Positions 42,078-53,250 of a stretch of 64,000 nt of DNA are shown piece after piece. The DNA is from Isoetes taiwanensis (lineage: Eukaryota; Streptophyta; Lycopodiopsida; Isoetales; Isoetaceae). The notes beneath the pieces were generated by a model, which was not told the origin of the DNA, did no database searches, and was given only the letters and a program-made list of their open reading frames with translations. Position 1 is the first letter of the stretch. Every line of letters begins with the position of its first letter. Location: the NCBI GenBank assembly GCA_021234155.1, contig JAJEKV010000011.1:1056001-1120000 (forward strand), in the 5' to 3' direction. A program made the translations under genes and the position numbers.

Positions 42078-44967
42078 TTAAACTCCAAATACATTTCCCC
42101 ATCCATCCACATAATCCTCAAGCAAAGTGTTCTTTGCTTCTGTGCACTTCAATACATAGAAATCAACCCCCTCGTCATTATCTTCCTCTGCATTGACAAC
42201 AAAATTATCTTCAACCTCTACCATAGAACTAGCTATGTCATAGGCTTCCTCATCATCCTCTTCTTCATGTTCATCTTCTATCTGCAAGTCTTCATCTGAT
42301 GCTTTATTAGCATCATTAGTTGCTTTAATCTTCTTCAGTTTTAGTTCAGTAGTTTCCCAACCACCAATGCGTGCAGGAGTCCCATTGGAATTGAACACAA
42401 TTCTCACAGAAGCATGAGAGAGGTCTATAAGCTACCTTTAAAGTGTTGTCCTTGTCACATGGTCTTATGCAATGGAGTTGTGTCGTTCCTTTCAAAGTAT
42501 GACAGTCAAATCTCTCAGATCTATCTATTTTTTGAGGGATCAATTTCCCAGAAGTACCTGCACATAGTGCTGTAAGTGCTTTCAGGGCTGAAATAGTTGA
42601 AGAATATTGATATCAAAAAATAAACAAAGAAGACAATCAAAATTTAGGACTGGGAAATATCATGTTTTACATAATAGAGTAGCCCATTAACAACCACATA
42701 CACAAACAATTTATAGATTCATGCCCGTAATTTCTAAGTACTTAAGTGCTTAAGTGCTTTAAGTGCTTCAGTGCTTTAAGTATGCAGAGGAAAACCAGTA
42801 AAGTTTACCTTGTTATGTCATTATCAGTGGGATTGTTGTTGAAGTACCACCTAAGAAATGCAACTACCTCCTTTGCACATTGCAATTTCTTTCCATCATA
42901 TTTCATCTGTTCCTTTGTTAGAATCCTTTTGATGACAGCTCCAGCACCATCATGCTCACCTTTTCCATGTGAGCTAGCAAAAAAATTCCAGAGAATATCC
43001 TATTGAAGATGTTTGTGAAACCTACCAAGGAAAAATGGTCTTGAAGATTTAAACTATGAAGAACAGCCATCGCTCCAGAAAACATGTTTGTTATAGTTAA
43101 TTCCCATAGACTTTAGCCAATCTGCATGATTTTGGAGACAATGCTGGACAAACTCAGTATCATGAGTTTTGTCATCACTGATATAGAAGTGAGTCTCCTT
43201 CACAATTCCTTTCAATGAGTTTTTTCTTTTCTCTTTTGCAGCATTTTTCTTTCTTTGTCATCTTCTTCCTTCTTTTGTCTTGCTTCTGCCTCTGATTTTC
43301 TCATTCTTCTGTAAGCGATGTGTACAAGAATGGAGACCTGATCGGTATGTCAATGGCAGGATTGAGCTTCTTGTTGAATTTTAAATCCTTAATTCTCTGC
43401 AAAATCTATCACAGAGACAATAGTATCATCTGCAAATGCTGTCAAACATTGCCTGAATTGTTTTGCTTGCCAATGAGCTCTGTAATTATATGGAACAAAT
43501 GTCTTCAGAGTTTTAGTTGCATGCTGATGGAATTCAAAAGGAGAACCTGATTTGTATGCCAATCTTGTAACCTTTGAAGGTTTCTTGCCAGCCCTAGTTT
43601 TCTTGTTCTGTACTTCTTGCTGCAGAAGAGGATAAAGCTTTAATTTACCTCTATAGTAACACACATAAAACTCAGTAAAAAGTAAACTACTTTTACCTGT
43701 TCAAACACTTTCCAATTAGCATCCTGCTTATTATTCTTAACCTTCTCTCTGGGGCATGTTGGCAGCCTATATTAAAGCAATCAAATATGTTAAAATCACA
43801 GGCAATCAAAACTGGAAATTGCAAGGAAACCACACTTGCCTCTTCAAACCACACTTTGTACATGTCTGCATTAGACATGCATGCTTGTGCCATTCATCAT
43901 TTTCATCCTTAGCGCACACAATTTGTCTCCAATAATCACTAGTTGATTTGATTATGTGTTCTTTAGCAATACATGTTGGACCCGAACCACAAATTCTGCA
44001 CTTACACTTGCAATCTTTGTGTACACCATAAGGATCAGTCCTCATGTTATTTATGGCTGGCGTGGCAAACTCAAGATGCAGATGGTATTGGCAACAACAT
44101 GTTTCTCTTTCTTGAAGCCTCCTAATATAGCTTGGTTTCAATCTTTCAAAAGTCTGCTGGGATATCTTCATATCAGGATGTTCCTTTTCAAAAGCAAGGT
44201 ATAGTTGCAACTGAACAAAAAAAAAACAAATTTAGATTTTATAACCATGTAAGAAATATAGAAACTAAAAAAGCATGAGAATAACAAATAAATGGTTCAA
44301 AGAATACCTGTGTCACTCGGGTATTCTCATGCCAAAACCTTCTCACAACACTTATCTCTTCTGGGGAAAGTGCATCAAATCTCTTCTTCCTTGCATGCAT
44401 TGACCATGGATCAAACTCTGCACATATTCGTCTTCTAAATACCTGGGCTACAATTTTCTTGGGAATTGAAAGAAGCCTTGAAATTGCTCTCTGATTAATC
44501 CCTTTAACTGTGGAAGCTGCCATTTGGAGGGTGGTCTTCCTTGCTTGGAGTACATCAGTACTTCTTTGAAATTTTTGTGCCTGCATGGTTTCTCTCACAT
44601 TGGAAATCATATCTTTCATCACATGAAGTTCCTTGGGATCTGCTACAGTAACATGTGGTAAATGTTTGATCTTTTTTAAAAAACGGTGTGCTACTCTTCC
44701 TTTTGAATCATCATCAGCACAATTCCTTACAATGTGAAAAAAAGAGTCCTCTAACTCTTTTGAAAGTTTCTGTTGTGTTCTTTGACTCAGAAAATGTTCT
44801 TTTTTCTTCTGTACTAAAGGTGCAATGTTCTCCTTCTCCAATTCTCTAATCCTCTTTCTGGATTCTCGTTTTCTTCTGGATTCAAGCTCCAAGTAAATTC
44901 TTCGTTTAGCAGAATCAATGCTTTCAGGAGAACTTGCCATGAAATTGATATGATCAAGGAATTGCAA
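42078..44967 (-). pseudogene. Multi-exon DDE-type transposase-like gene, decayed
   Basis: A minus-strand gene in at least five pieces. Exon 1 (44308-44967) is a lysine/arginine-rich helical N-terminus. Exon 2 (43836-44210) has C-C-C-Q-Y-H, a C-x-C-x-C-x-x-C cluster, W-H-K-H-A-C-L and C-T-K-C-G zinc ligands. Exon 3 (43697-43766) is short. Exon 4 (from 43619 down) has H-x-x-T-K-T-L-K-T-F-V-P-Y-N-Y-R-A and ends I-D-F-A-E-N followed at once by TAA. Further down, out of frame or after stops: H-T-D-Q-V-S-I-L-V-H-I, F-W-S-D-G-C, H-G-K-G-E-H-D-G-A-G and C-I-R-P. The last piece (42078-42407) is acidic and ends V-D-G-W-G-N-V-F-G-V. The motif order D-F-x-E-N, S-D-G, H-G-K-G-x-x-D-G matches a poorly classified transposase-like family I have seen in animal and plant genomes. 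At least three internal stops make it inactive. Splice sites on exons 1-4 are good. Confidence 0.7.
42734..42782. repeat. TTAAGTGCTT short tandem repeat
   Basis: Five or more imperfect head-to-tail copies of TTAAGTGCTT/TTCAGTGCTT in a non-coding part of the transposase-like gene. Confidence 0.85.
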
Positions 44968-45225
44968 TTCTAATTTGTCAGAATTGCAATTGAAATGAAC
45001 TAGTTTATTCCAGAATTAAAGAATGATAGCAAGAACTGATACAAATTTCCGCCATCCAAGAAATCCCGCCATCCGGTAGAATCAACTAAGAAATCAACCT
45101 TGCGCCCAAAGAATCAATCCATGTCATCGATCCCTTCCTCCTCGGAAGAGGATTGCTATTTCTAGAATAACAACCTCATAATTCGTTACTCTAAATTTTG
45201 ATCGAGGAATAAGCACCTAAAGCAC

Positions 45226-45745
45226 TTAAAGCAAGTGTCCGGACAGTGCTTTTGGGGTACCACTATCAAATTTACACCCGAATGGCACTTTTATCCGGAT
45301 TGGATTGAAGCTTTTATCTGTGGTATAGCTCTCTTGCTCAATAAAATCATCGTGGATGTTCTTTGCCTCAGAAGCCAGGACCTGCATTCCGAAAGGGCAG
45401 AACCATGCAGACAAAAGCTTCATGTCAATCATCTCTAATTCCCAATGTTGTTTATTGGAGTCAGGCATCAGGCTTAGCTCTTATCATGTATGATGCTAAG
45501 GCCTCATAGAAACTTCTTTCGATTCCCATTCTGTGAGTTTTTAATTTGGAAAGCCGGCTTCTTATCGTCCAATGTATTTTCTTTACTACTCTTGGTGAAA
45601 TAGCTGGGGAAATAATGGCATGCAGAGGTCCCATATCCTCTACTTTTTCCCATTTCTCATCCAGTATTTTCATCTGCAACAGATTGTTTTCGCAGCGAAG
45701 TATATTTTTACGTATTGTTCGTTCTGTCGAGTCCTCAAAGAACAT
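45226..45745 (-). pseudogene. Unidentified two-part ORF upstream of the transposase-like gene
   Basis: A 94-codon frame (45461-45745) overlaps an 80-codon frame (45226-45468) that continues in another phase. Together they look like one broken protein with a helical, charged N-terminal half (W-T-I-R-S-R-L-S-K-L-K) and a W-F-C-P-F-G-M-Q-V-L segment. I recognise no domain. Its position 260 bases upstream of the transposase-like gene, on the same strand, makes membership of the same element possible. Confidence 0.35.
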
Positions 45746-45799
45746 TCCTTTAGAATGCAGATACCTGGCTAGGAGGAAAGACGATAAGCATTATGTACA

Positions 45800-46821
45800 T
45801 TAGAAAGAAATAAATGATATAGTTATAAGCTAGAGGCATCTTTCCATGGGTTCATCAAGCAAAGAAACTTGCACATGGCTTATTTTCATTGGCAATCTAT
45901 CGATGCTTAGTTTTTAATTTGACATTAATTTATGACTTGCTTTGATGACAGTCTATTGCCTTATTTATGACACTAGATGGAGATTGCTTAGCAGTTGTTT
46001 TGCAAACAGGATGTGTAATAAGCCAGGGCAAACTAATGAGACCATTCTCTTCTCAGTAAGTTATATGGCAGAATGGTTTTTTCATATGTTTGATGTCTTT
46101 TTTTGGCTCCCACAGGATTGAAACACGGGTTCTGCATTTTGGAATGCTAATAATGACTAAGAGGAACTCAGATATAGGAATTGAACTGATTTGGTAGAGA
46201 TGCCCCTCCAATTTGACTTACAGTTGTTGGTGTTTTCTTGTGGCAAGCGTTTTGACACAACAAATTATGGATCTTATGCCAGCAGGGGGCAAGAATATGT
46301 TACTGAGTAGTTTTTTATGGTAGAAATGAGAATATTGATTCTTGATGGAATGGGATCTGGAAGGATTAGCTTATGAATATGAGAGTGAATAAATGGATGG
46401 CTTTATCTCACAGATGATATTCAGAAATGTCCCCTTTATTTGACATGTTGGTGGAACAAATAGTTTTTACACATTTAGGGAGTGGATAGCAGAGCAGATA
46501 ATTTCTCTCAATAAAAAAAATGTTTAGCCAAGATTAACATCATGTAGGCTTTCTGATATTGTGTTTAAACCCCTTGGCTATCAAGCCGTAAAAATAGGAG
46601 ATTATTTGAGTTACTGGCTTCCTTCTTAGATTCATAATTTACTTGTCTCACTACAAGTTAGTAGCACTTAATCTTTGTTGATTTACGATAAGATATACAA
46701 GTTAGTAGTGCTTAACCTATTGACACAGAGAGAATCAATCATCTTATAGTGCATGGTGATGATCTTAAGCAGTTTTATGTCTCAAACAAGGCCACCAAAG
46801 AAATTTCTATTTGTAGAACAG
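45800..46821. other. No gene recognised
   Basis: AT-rich repeat-like DNA. The last bases (GGCCACCAAAGAAATTTCTA, then GGCCACCAAAAAAACC) show a small duplication right at the start of the tandem array. Confidence 0.5.
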
Positions 46822-48050
46822 GCCACCAAAAAAACCTTTTCTTTGTAGAACGTTTCATTTCATGCCTTTTATATATGATATCCACATGCTAGGTTTTTTT
46901 AGGATTTTTTAAAGGAGGGTAGGATAGAAAGTGTTGTAATTACTAAATATTTAGATTAAAATATAAGATTAGCTATGTGTATGCGTTGTTGGAAGCTCCA
47001 TGTTATGTGGCTATTATGAAAAAAGTTACATGGTGTAGCTTAAATGCCGTATGCTTCGAAATGTTGAACCTTTAGATACAATTATCTCTTAGCTTAAAAT
47101 CTTCTAATGAATTTGATCAAGAAAAAAGACTACTTTTTATTGCTATAGGTTTCTTAATCAACAAAGAATAGACTACCTTCATGGCTAAAGGTTGCTTAGG
47201 TGCAAAGAAATAGGACACGCCCATTAAAAGGCCCCTTTAATCAAGAGCTAATGAATGTATTAATTGTACAATGTTTTAGTTTCATGTTAGATGATAATCT
47301 AACCCTTGCCAACAATTAGCCTAAGTTGCTATACAACACCCCCTTGGCCATGACATGTTATTCCTAACTTTGGGAATGGTGATGCTTTCAGTGTTTCTTT
47401 ATAAGAATGAATGTATATTTGTGTACCTTGTATGCTTAGTAACTGTTACATTCATGCAAAATCCCTAAACTATTACAACAAAAATATGGCAACCCAATGC
47501 GAAGCATATATTTAAACAGGTCTTCAAGTTCAAGAGCATATGACATTTTGATTCGAAACCAAATCCAAGTACAAGAAAAGTAATAGAATATCAAAACCAT
47601 GTTAAACAACTATGACCTATCATGTTGTATATATCAGTTTATTCAAATCAAAGATCTTTGTAACCCCCAATAAATACAAGTTATATTGCGGCTTAATCAT
47701 TTACAGGTACCCAATGTTAGCCCAGCAACGCTGGGCACCATAACAAGTAAAATATTATTCTTAGATCGGGTCTTTGATGGAGTGCTTCTGTCTTGTGAAT
47801 TTGCCCCCAACTCTTTGCTTACACCCATGAGCCGACCCTTGCATTTCTCCATAAGTATTCCTTCTTTAGGCCGGACTCCAACACCTATGTAGCATCCTCA
47901 AGAAGTACCTTTGAAGTGATTTCAATCTACTCCTTAATCATCTCTAACAAAGTTGGAAATTCTAATATCTCATATGGGATTGCTTCTTTGGGAGAGTTAC
48001 ATGGAATACATTGTGTATCTTAAAGCGGCCGAAAAATCCAATTGATAGGA

Positions 48051-48480
48051 CTAGTTTTCTATCCTCTCGGTTATTGCAAAAGGAACCGCCCACCTTGGAG
48101 CAAGTTTGTTACACTTCCCAATTCGTAGCTTGGCTTGCTTCACTTTAATTTCTAGCCAGATCGTATCTTCTATTTGGAATTCTCTTGCTGATCTATGCTT
48201 ATTTGAAGGACTCTTTTGCCGACTCCTAGCTGCTAGGAGATAATTTCTAACATCTTCTACTAACTCTTGGATATATGTATGAAGCTGCTTGTAGACTTCT
48301 ACTTTTGACAGGTGATTGTGCATGTGTCTAGCCTGAGGCATTAATCCATGGGGATGATCTTCTGCTTAGCGCCGGGGGCTCTAGCAGGCTCGGGATTTGA
48401 AGTTGTTCTATCTTCGTCTGCTGGCACAACTGATATTGCCGAATGTAGTTGGTGATGCCCTTCCTCATGCCAGACCAAAT
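48051..48480 (-). pseudogene. Ty3/gypsy integrase, N-terminal zinc part fused to C-terminal part (copy 1)
   Basis: On the minus strand, 48360-48480 encodes W-S-G-M-R-K-G-I-T-N-Y-I-R-Q-Y-Q-L-C-Q-Q-T-K, the second half of the gypsy integrase HHCC finger, where the first Cys of the pair is Tyr. It runs on to P-S-L-L-E-P-P. It ends at a stop and overlaps a 96-codon frame (48051-48341) with the integrase C-terminal region: A-R-S-R-Q-K-S, R-E-F-Q-I-E-D-T-I-W-L and K-L-A-P-R-W-A-V-P-F. The whole catalytic core (D-D-E, about 200 residues) is missing between them. It cannot integrate DNA. Confidence 0.8.
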
Positions 48481-50140
48481 TTAATTACTTCCTATTTTCA
48501 ACTAAGTTTTCCACGAAAACCCGTGGTGGCTATATTTGGATACTTACGCATGCAAAGCTTATCTTTAAAATATAAAAGTTTACTTATCAATCCTGGCCTC
48601 TTTGCAAACACTAGCCCATGCGTCCTGGTATTCCTTACTTGCGGCTAGTGCTTCTTCAATCTTCTTGTCGAACTCGTTAGATAAGGTTGAGATCGCATTA
48701 CAATGAATTTTCCTTACAAAAAATGTATCGATAGAGTGAGTCCACTACCATCTAGCTTGCCTTTGTAGATTATCTTGACATTCTATTCTGTAAGGAATTC
48801 CATTCAACGCATTTGCCTCAGGTTGACGGGTGATTGCATGAAAATGTACTGGGGGGGGCTTTGATGATCAGTATCTAGCTGAAATTGCCTACTAAGCAAG
48901 TAATGTCACTATATGCCACCAAAAAAACTTTTCTTTGTAGAACGTTTCATTTCATGCCTTTTATATATGATATCCACATGCTAGGTTTTTTTAGGATTTT
49001 TTAAAGGAGGGTAGGATAGAAAGTGTTGTAATTACTAATTATTTAGATTAAAAAATAAGATTAGCTATGTGTATGCGTTGTTGGAAGCTCCATGTTATGT
49101 GGCTATTATGAAAAAAGTTACATGGTGTAGCTTAAATGCCGTATGCTTCGAAATGTTGAACCTTTAGATACAATTATCTCTTAGCTTAAAATCTTCTAAT
49201 GAATTTGATCAAGAAAAAAGACTACTTTTTATTGCTATAGGTTTCTTAATCAACAAAGAATAGACTACCTTCATGGCTAAAGGTTGCTTAGGTGCAAAGA
49301 AATAGGACACGCCCATTAAAAGGCCCCTTTAATCAAGAGCTAATGAATGTATTAATTGTACAATGTTTTAGTTTCATGTTAGATGATAATCTAACCCTTG
49401 CCAACAATTAGCCTAAGTTGCTATACAACACCCCCTTGGCCATGACATGTTATTCCTAACTTTGGGAATGGTGATGCTTTCAGTGTTTCTTTATAAGAAT
49501 GAATGTATATTTGTGTACCTTGGAAGCTTAGTAACTCTTACATTCATGCAAAATCCCTAAACTATTACAACAAAAATATGGCAACCCAATGCGAAGCATA
49601 TATTTAAACAGGTCTTCAAGTTCAAGAGCATATGACATTTTGATTCGAAACCAAATCCAAGTACAAGAAAAGTAATAGAATATCAAACCATGTTAAACAA
49701 CTATGACCTATCATGTTGTATATATCAGTTTATTCAAATCAAAGATCTTTGTAACCCCCAATAAATACAAGTTATATTGCGGCTTAATCATTTACAGGTA
49801 CCCAATGTTAGCCCAGCAACGCTGGGCACCATAACAAGTAAAATATTATTCTTAGATCGGGTCTTTGATGGGGTGCTTCCCCGTGTGAATTTGCCCCCAA
49901 CTCTTTGCTTACACCCATGAGCCGACCCTTGCATTTCTCCATAAGTATTCCTTCTTTAGGCCGGACTCCAACACCTATGTAGCATCCTCAAGAAGTACCT
50001 TTGGAGTGATTTCAATCTACTCCTTAATCATCTCTAACAAAGTTGGAAATTCTAATATCTCATATGGGGTTGCTTCTTTGGGAGAGTTACATGGAATACA
50101 TTGTGTATCTTAAAGCGTCCGAAAAATCCAATTGATAGGA

Positions 50141-50570
50141 CTAGTTTTCTATCCTCTCGGTTATTGCAAAAGGAACCGCCCACCTTGGAGCAAGTTTGTT
50201 ACACTTCCCAATTCGTAGCTTGGCTTGCTTCACTTTAATTTCTAGCCAGATCGTATCTTCTATTTGGAATTCTCTTGCTGATCTATGCTTATTTGAAGGA
50301 CTCTTTTGCCGACTCCTAGCTGCTAGGAGGTAATTCCTAACATCTTCTACTAACTCTTGGATATATGTATGAAGCTGCTTGTAGACTTCTACTTTTGACA
50401 GGTGATTGTGCATGTGTCTAGCCTGAGGCATTAATCCATGGGGATGATCTTCTGCTTAGCGCCGGGGGCTCTAGCAGGCTCGGGATTTGAAGTTGTTCTA
50501 TCTTCGTCTGCTGGCACAACTGATATTGCCGAATGTAGTTGGTGATGCCCTTCCTCATGCCAGACCAAAT
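50141..50570 (-). pseudogene. Ty3/gypsy integrase fragment (copy 2)
   Basis: Second copy of the same internally deleted integrase, 2,090 bases away. The 96-residue C-terminal frame (50141-50431) is identical in protein to copy 1, with only a few silent or non-coding changes around it. The deletion therefore predates the tandem duplication. Confidence 0.8.
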
Positions 50571-51503
50571 TTAATTACTTCCTATTTTCAACTAAGTTTT
50601 CACGAAACCCACGTGACTGGCTATATTTCAGATACTTCTGCATGCAAAGCTTATCTTTAAAATATAAAAGTTTTCCTATCTTTTTATACTATTTATAAGT
50701 TTCACTTTACTTATCAATCCTGGCCTCTTTGCAAACACTAGCCCATGCGTCCTGGTATTCCTTACTTGCGGCTAGTGCTTCTTCAATCTTCTTGTCGAAC
50801 TCGTTAGATAAGGTTGAGATCGCATTACAATGAATTTTCCTTACAAAAAATGTATCGATAGAGTGAGTCCACTACCATCTAGCTTGCCTTTGTAGATTAT
50901 CTTGACATCCTATTCTGTAAGGAATTCCATTCAACGCATTTGCCTCAGGTTGACGGGTGATTGCATGAAAATGTACTGGGGGGGGCTTTGATGATCAGTA
51001 TCTAGCTGAAATTGCCTACTAAGCAAGTAATGTCACTATATGCCACCAAAAAAACTTTTCTTTGTAGAACGTTTCATTTCATGCCTTTTATATATGATAT
51101 CCACATGCTAGGTTTTTTTAGGATTTTTTAAAGGAGGGTAGGATAGAAAGTGTTGTAATTACTAATTATTTAGATTAAAAAATAAGATTAGCTATGTGTA
51201 TGCGTTTTTGGAAGCTCCATGTTATGTGGCTATTATGAAAAAAGTTACATGGTATAGCTTAAATGCCGTATGCTTGAAATGTTGAACCTTTAGATCAGTG
51301 ATTATCTCTTAGCTTATGCAAATTGGATCACAATGGTTAATTATAAAATCTTCTAATGAATTTGATCAAAAAAAGACTATTTTTATTGCTATAGGTTTCT
51401 TAATCAACAAAGAATGGACTACCTTCATGGCTAAAGGTTGCTCAGGTGCAAAGAAATAGGACACGCCCATTAAAAGGCCCCTTTAATCAAGAGCTAATGA
51501 ATG

Positions 51504-53250
51504 CCATGGTTCTATTGCGATAGCAATAGAACCAACATTCTTTGGATGGGGACGCCTATTCATGTTGGCCCTATTTATAGCCTCATTATGCTATGGTAGG
51601 TTATCGGCATTCTCTTGAGCTCCTACCTTGGTTGCTCCATCTTCTCTTGCCTTCTAGTGTCCCATCCTATCTACCTACTTCCTACTTAGTTTTTTGTTTT
51701 GTAGATTCTGGTCTTTGCCTTCTTGTGTGATGCGATTGGTTTTGATCTTGTATTGGTGAAATTTACGGGTTGTGTTCTTTGAAATTTTGATCCCTGAATG
51801 CTTGTGGCTTGGATGGAGGTTTTACCTTTGTGTTTGTAGAAGCTTTTACAGCTTTTTGCTTGCCTTTCCTGCAATCGAACATCTTCTATTTTGATGTGTA
51901 TGGTATTTATTTGTATTTGTGTATATGGCAAGGCAATATCCACATCCTTTTTCTTTGTTATCTTTAATCGATGGACATGCGTTCTCGACCCCATATTTTT
52001 CGTCTTCCCAATTGCAGATTCGATCAGATTATCCATTGCTGGATAATCAACAAAGGTCCAAAGAGGTATATTTTCTGCAGAGTTTTTCTTCATGGGTCAG
52101 CATCGATTTGCTTTCAAGATTGTACCTGCGTAGTTTGGCCGCTCCATTTTGTTCTGCCCAAATTGCAAATGGAGTAGATTTCTGCAGATATTGTCTTCAG
52201 GGGTCAGCGTTAATTGTTTCAGAGCGGAGCTACAATGATTTTTCAGTGGTCGTTTGCTCGATCTGTCAGCTTCATTTGATCTCATCAGGTTGCAATTAGG
52301 TTAAAGCTACAGAAAGTTTTTATTGTGGCCATTTGCTTGGCAGCAGCATTTACCAAGTTGCAATCAGGTTAAAGCTACAGAAGGGTTTTTATTGTGGCCA
52401 TTTGCTTGGCAGCAGCATTTGTTCTTAGTTGCAGCAGGAAGGCATCTTCGTCCTTGGCAGTGTAAGCAAGCCCTTGCTTCCCAAAACCTTGTTTTCAAGG
52501 TTTTGCTTTTGGTTCTCTCCATTTTGATTGCATCTTCCTCATTGACAGTGAGATTAAGCCTTGCTTCCCAACCCTTGTTTTCAGTTTGCTTTCTGGTCTC
52601 TCTATTTGTTTGCATCATGCCTAGAGGCTAGGCTGCTAGGACTGCGGCAGTCAAGACTGCGTCTACCAAGGCTGCGGCTATCAGATTAGGAAAGCGCCCA
52701 GTGGGTGAGTGTTCTGGGCTGGAAGATAGCATCTTGGATGCTCTGGAAGGACAGGAGCGTTGTCGAGACGGAACCGCAGCGCCCGGAGAAAAAGGGAATG
52801 GAATAGAGGCTTGCTGCTCATAGGGATGATAAGTTGGGCGAGTTGGATGCTAAGATTTATGCTAAGATTTCAGCCTCTTTGAATATCCACAGCAATGGAG
52901 GCAGGATGCTGCTTTGGGAAGGGGGGTTTGCCTTCTATGGCAGCTCCAATTGCATTAGGCATTAACCGTGGAGCTTGGGGCTCAAATAATCGGTTGTGGC
53001 TGGATTCAAATGATAGATTCAGCTACACCAGATCCATCAGAAGTTGCCAGATGTGGAGAGCTCCTAACTAAGGATGTCCCTCCTATTGCTGCCGATTCAT
53101 CTCCATTACTCTGCGGAGACTCAATGAGCGCCTTTTGTTCTTTGTCGGTTCATCTCCACATTTGTGGATGTAAGCTCGGCTATAGTGGACATCAAATCCT
53201 TTGCTGCGGATTAACTATGGATTTCCAAAATAAATGAGTCTACAAAGCGG
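51504..53250 (+). repeat. Local duplications; possible degraded gag-like start
   Basis: A 68-bp unit (GTTGCAATTAGG at 52289, GTTGCAATCAGG at 52357) ending GGCAGCAGCATTT is duplicated, as is a looser 90-100 base unit near 52,460-52,600 (CTTGCTTCCCAA...GTTTTCA). At 52618 an ATG opens M-P-R-G, then TAG, then a frame rich in Ala, Thr and Lys and continuing about 60 codons. This could be the start of a degraded element protein, but I recognise no domain. A small hairpin (TTCTATTGCGATAGCAATAGAA) lies at about 51,510-51,532. Confidence 0.5.

Larger units (their letters stand above)
46822..51503 (-). repeat. 2.2-copy tandem array, about 2.1-kb unit, gypsy-derived
   Basis: GCCACCAAAAAAAC begins copies at 46822, 48915 and 51042 (periods 2,093 and 2,127). 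The third copy stops near 51503 at TAATGAATG. Copies 1 and 2 are nearly identical. Copy 2 carries about 34 extra bases near 50,680. The unit looks like an LTR-type half (46822 to about 47990) plus a truncated gypsy internal half, so the array could be LTR-internal-LTR-internal-LTR, as left by unequal exchange. Precise LTR ends were not established. Confidence 0.85.

Noticed and set aside
47710-47735. Second Helitron-like hairpin (GCCCAGCAACGCTGGGC) in the tandem array
   Set aside because: The hairpin is good but no CTRR follows at the right distance; it recurs at the same place in both array copies as part of the LTR-like half.
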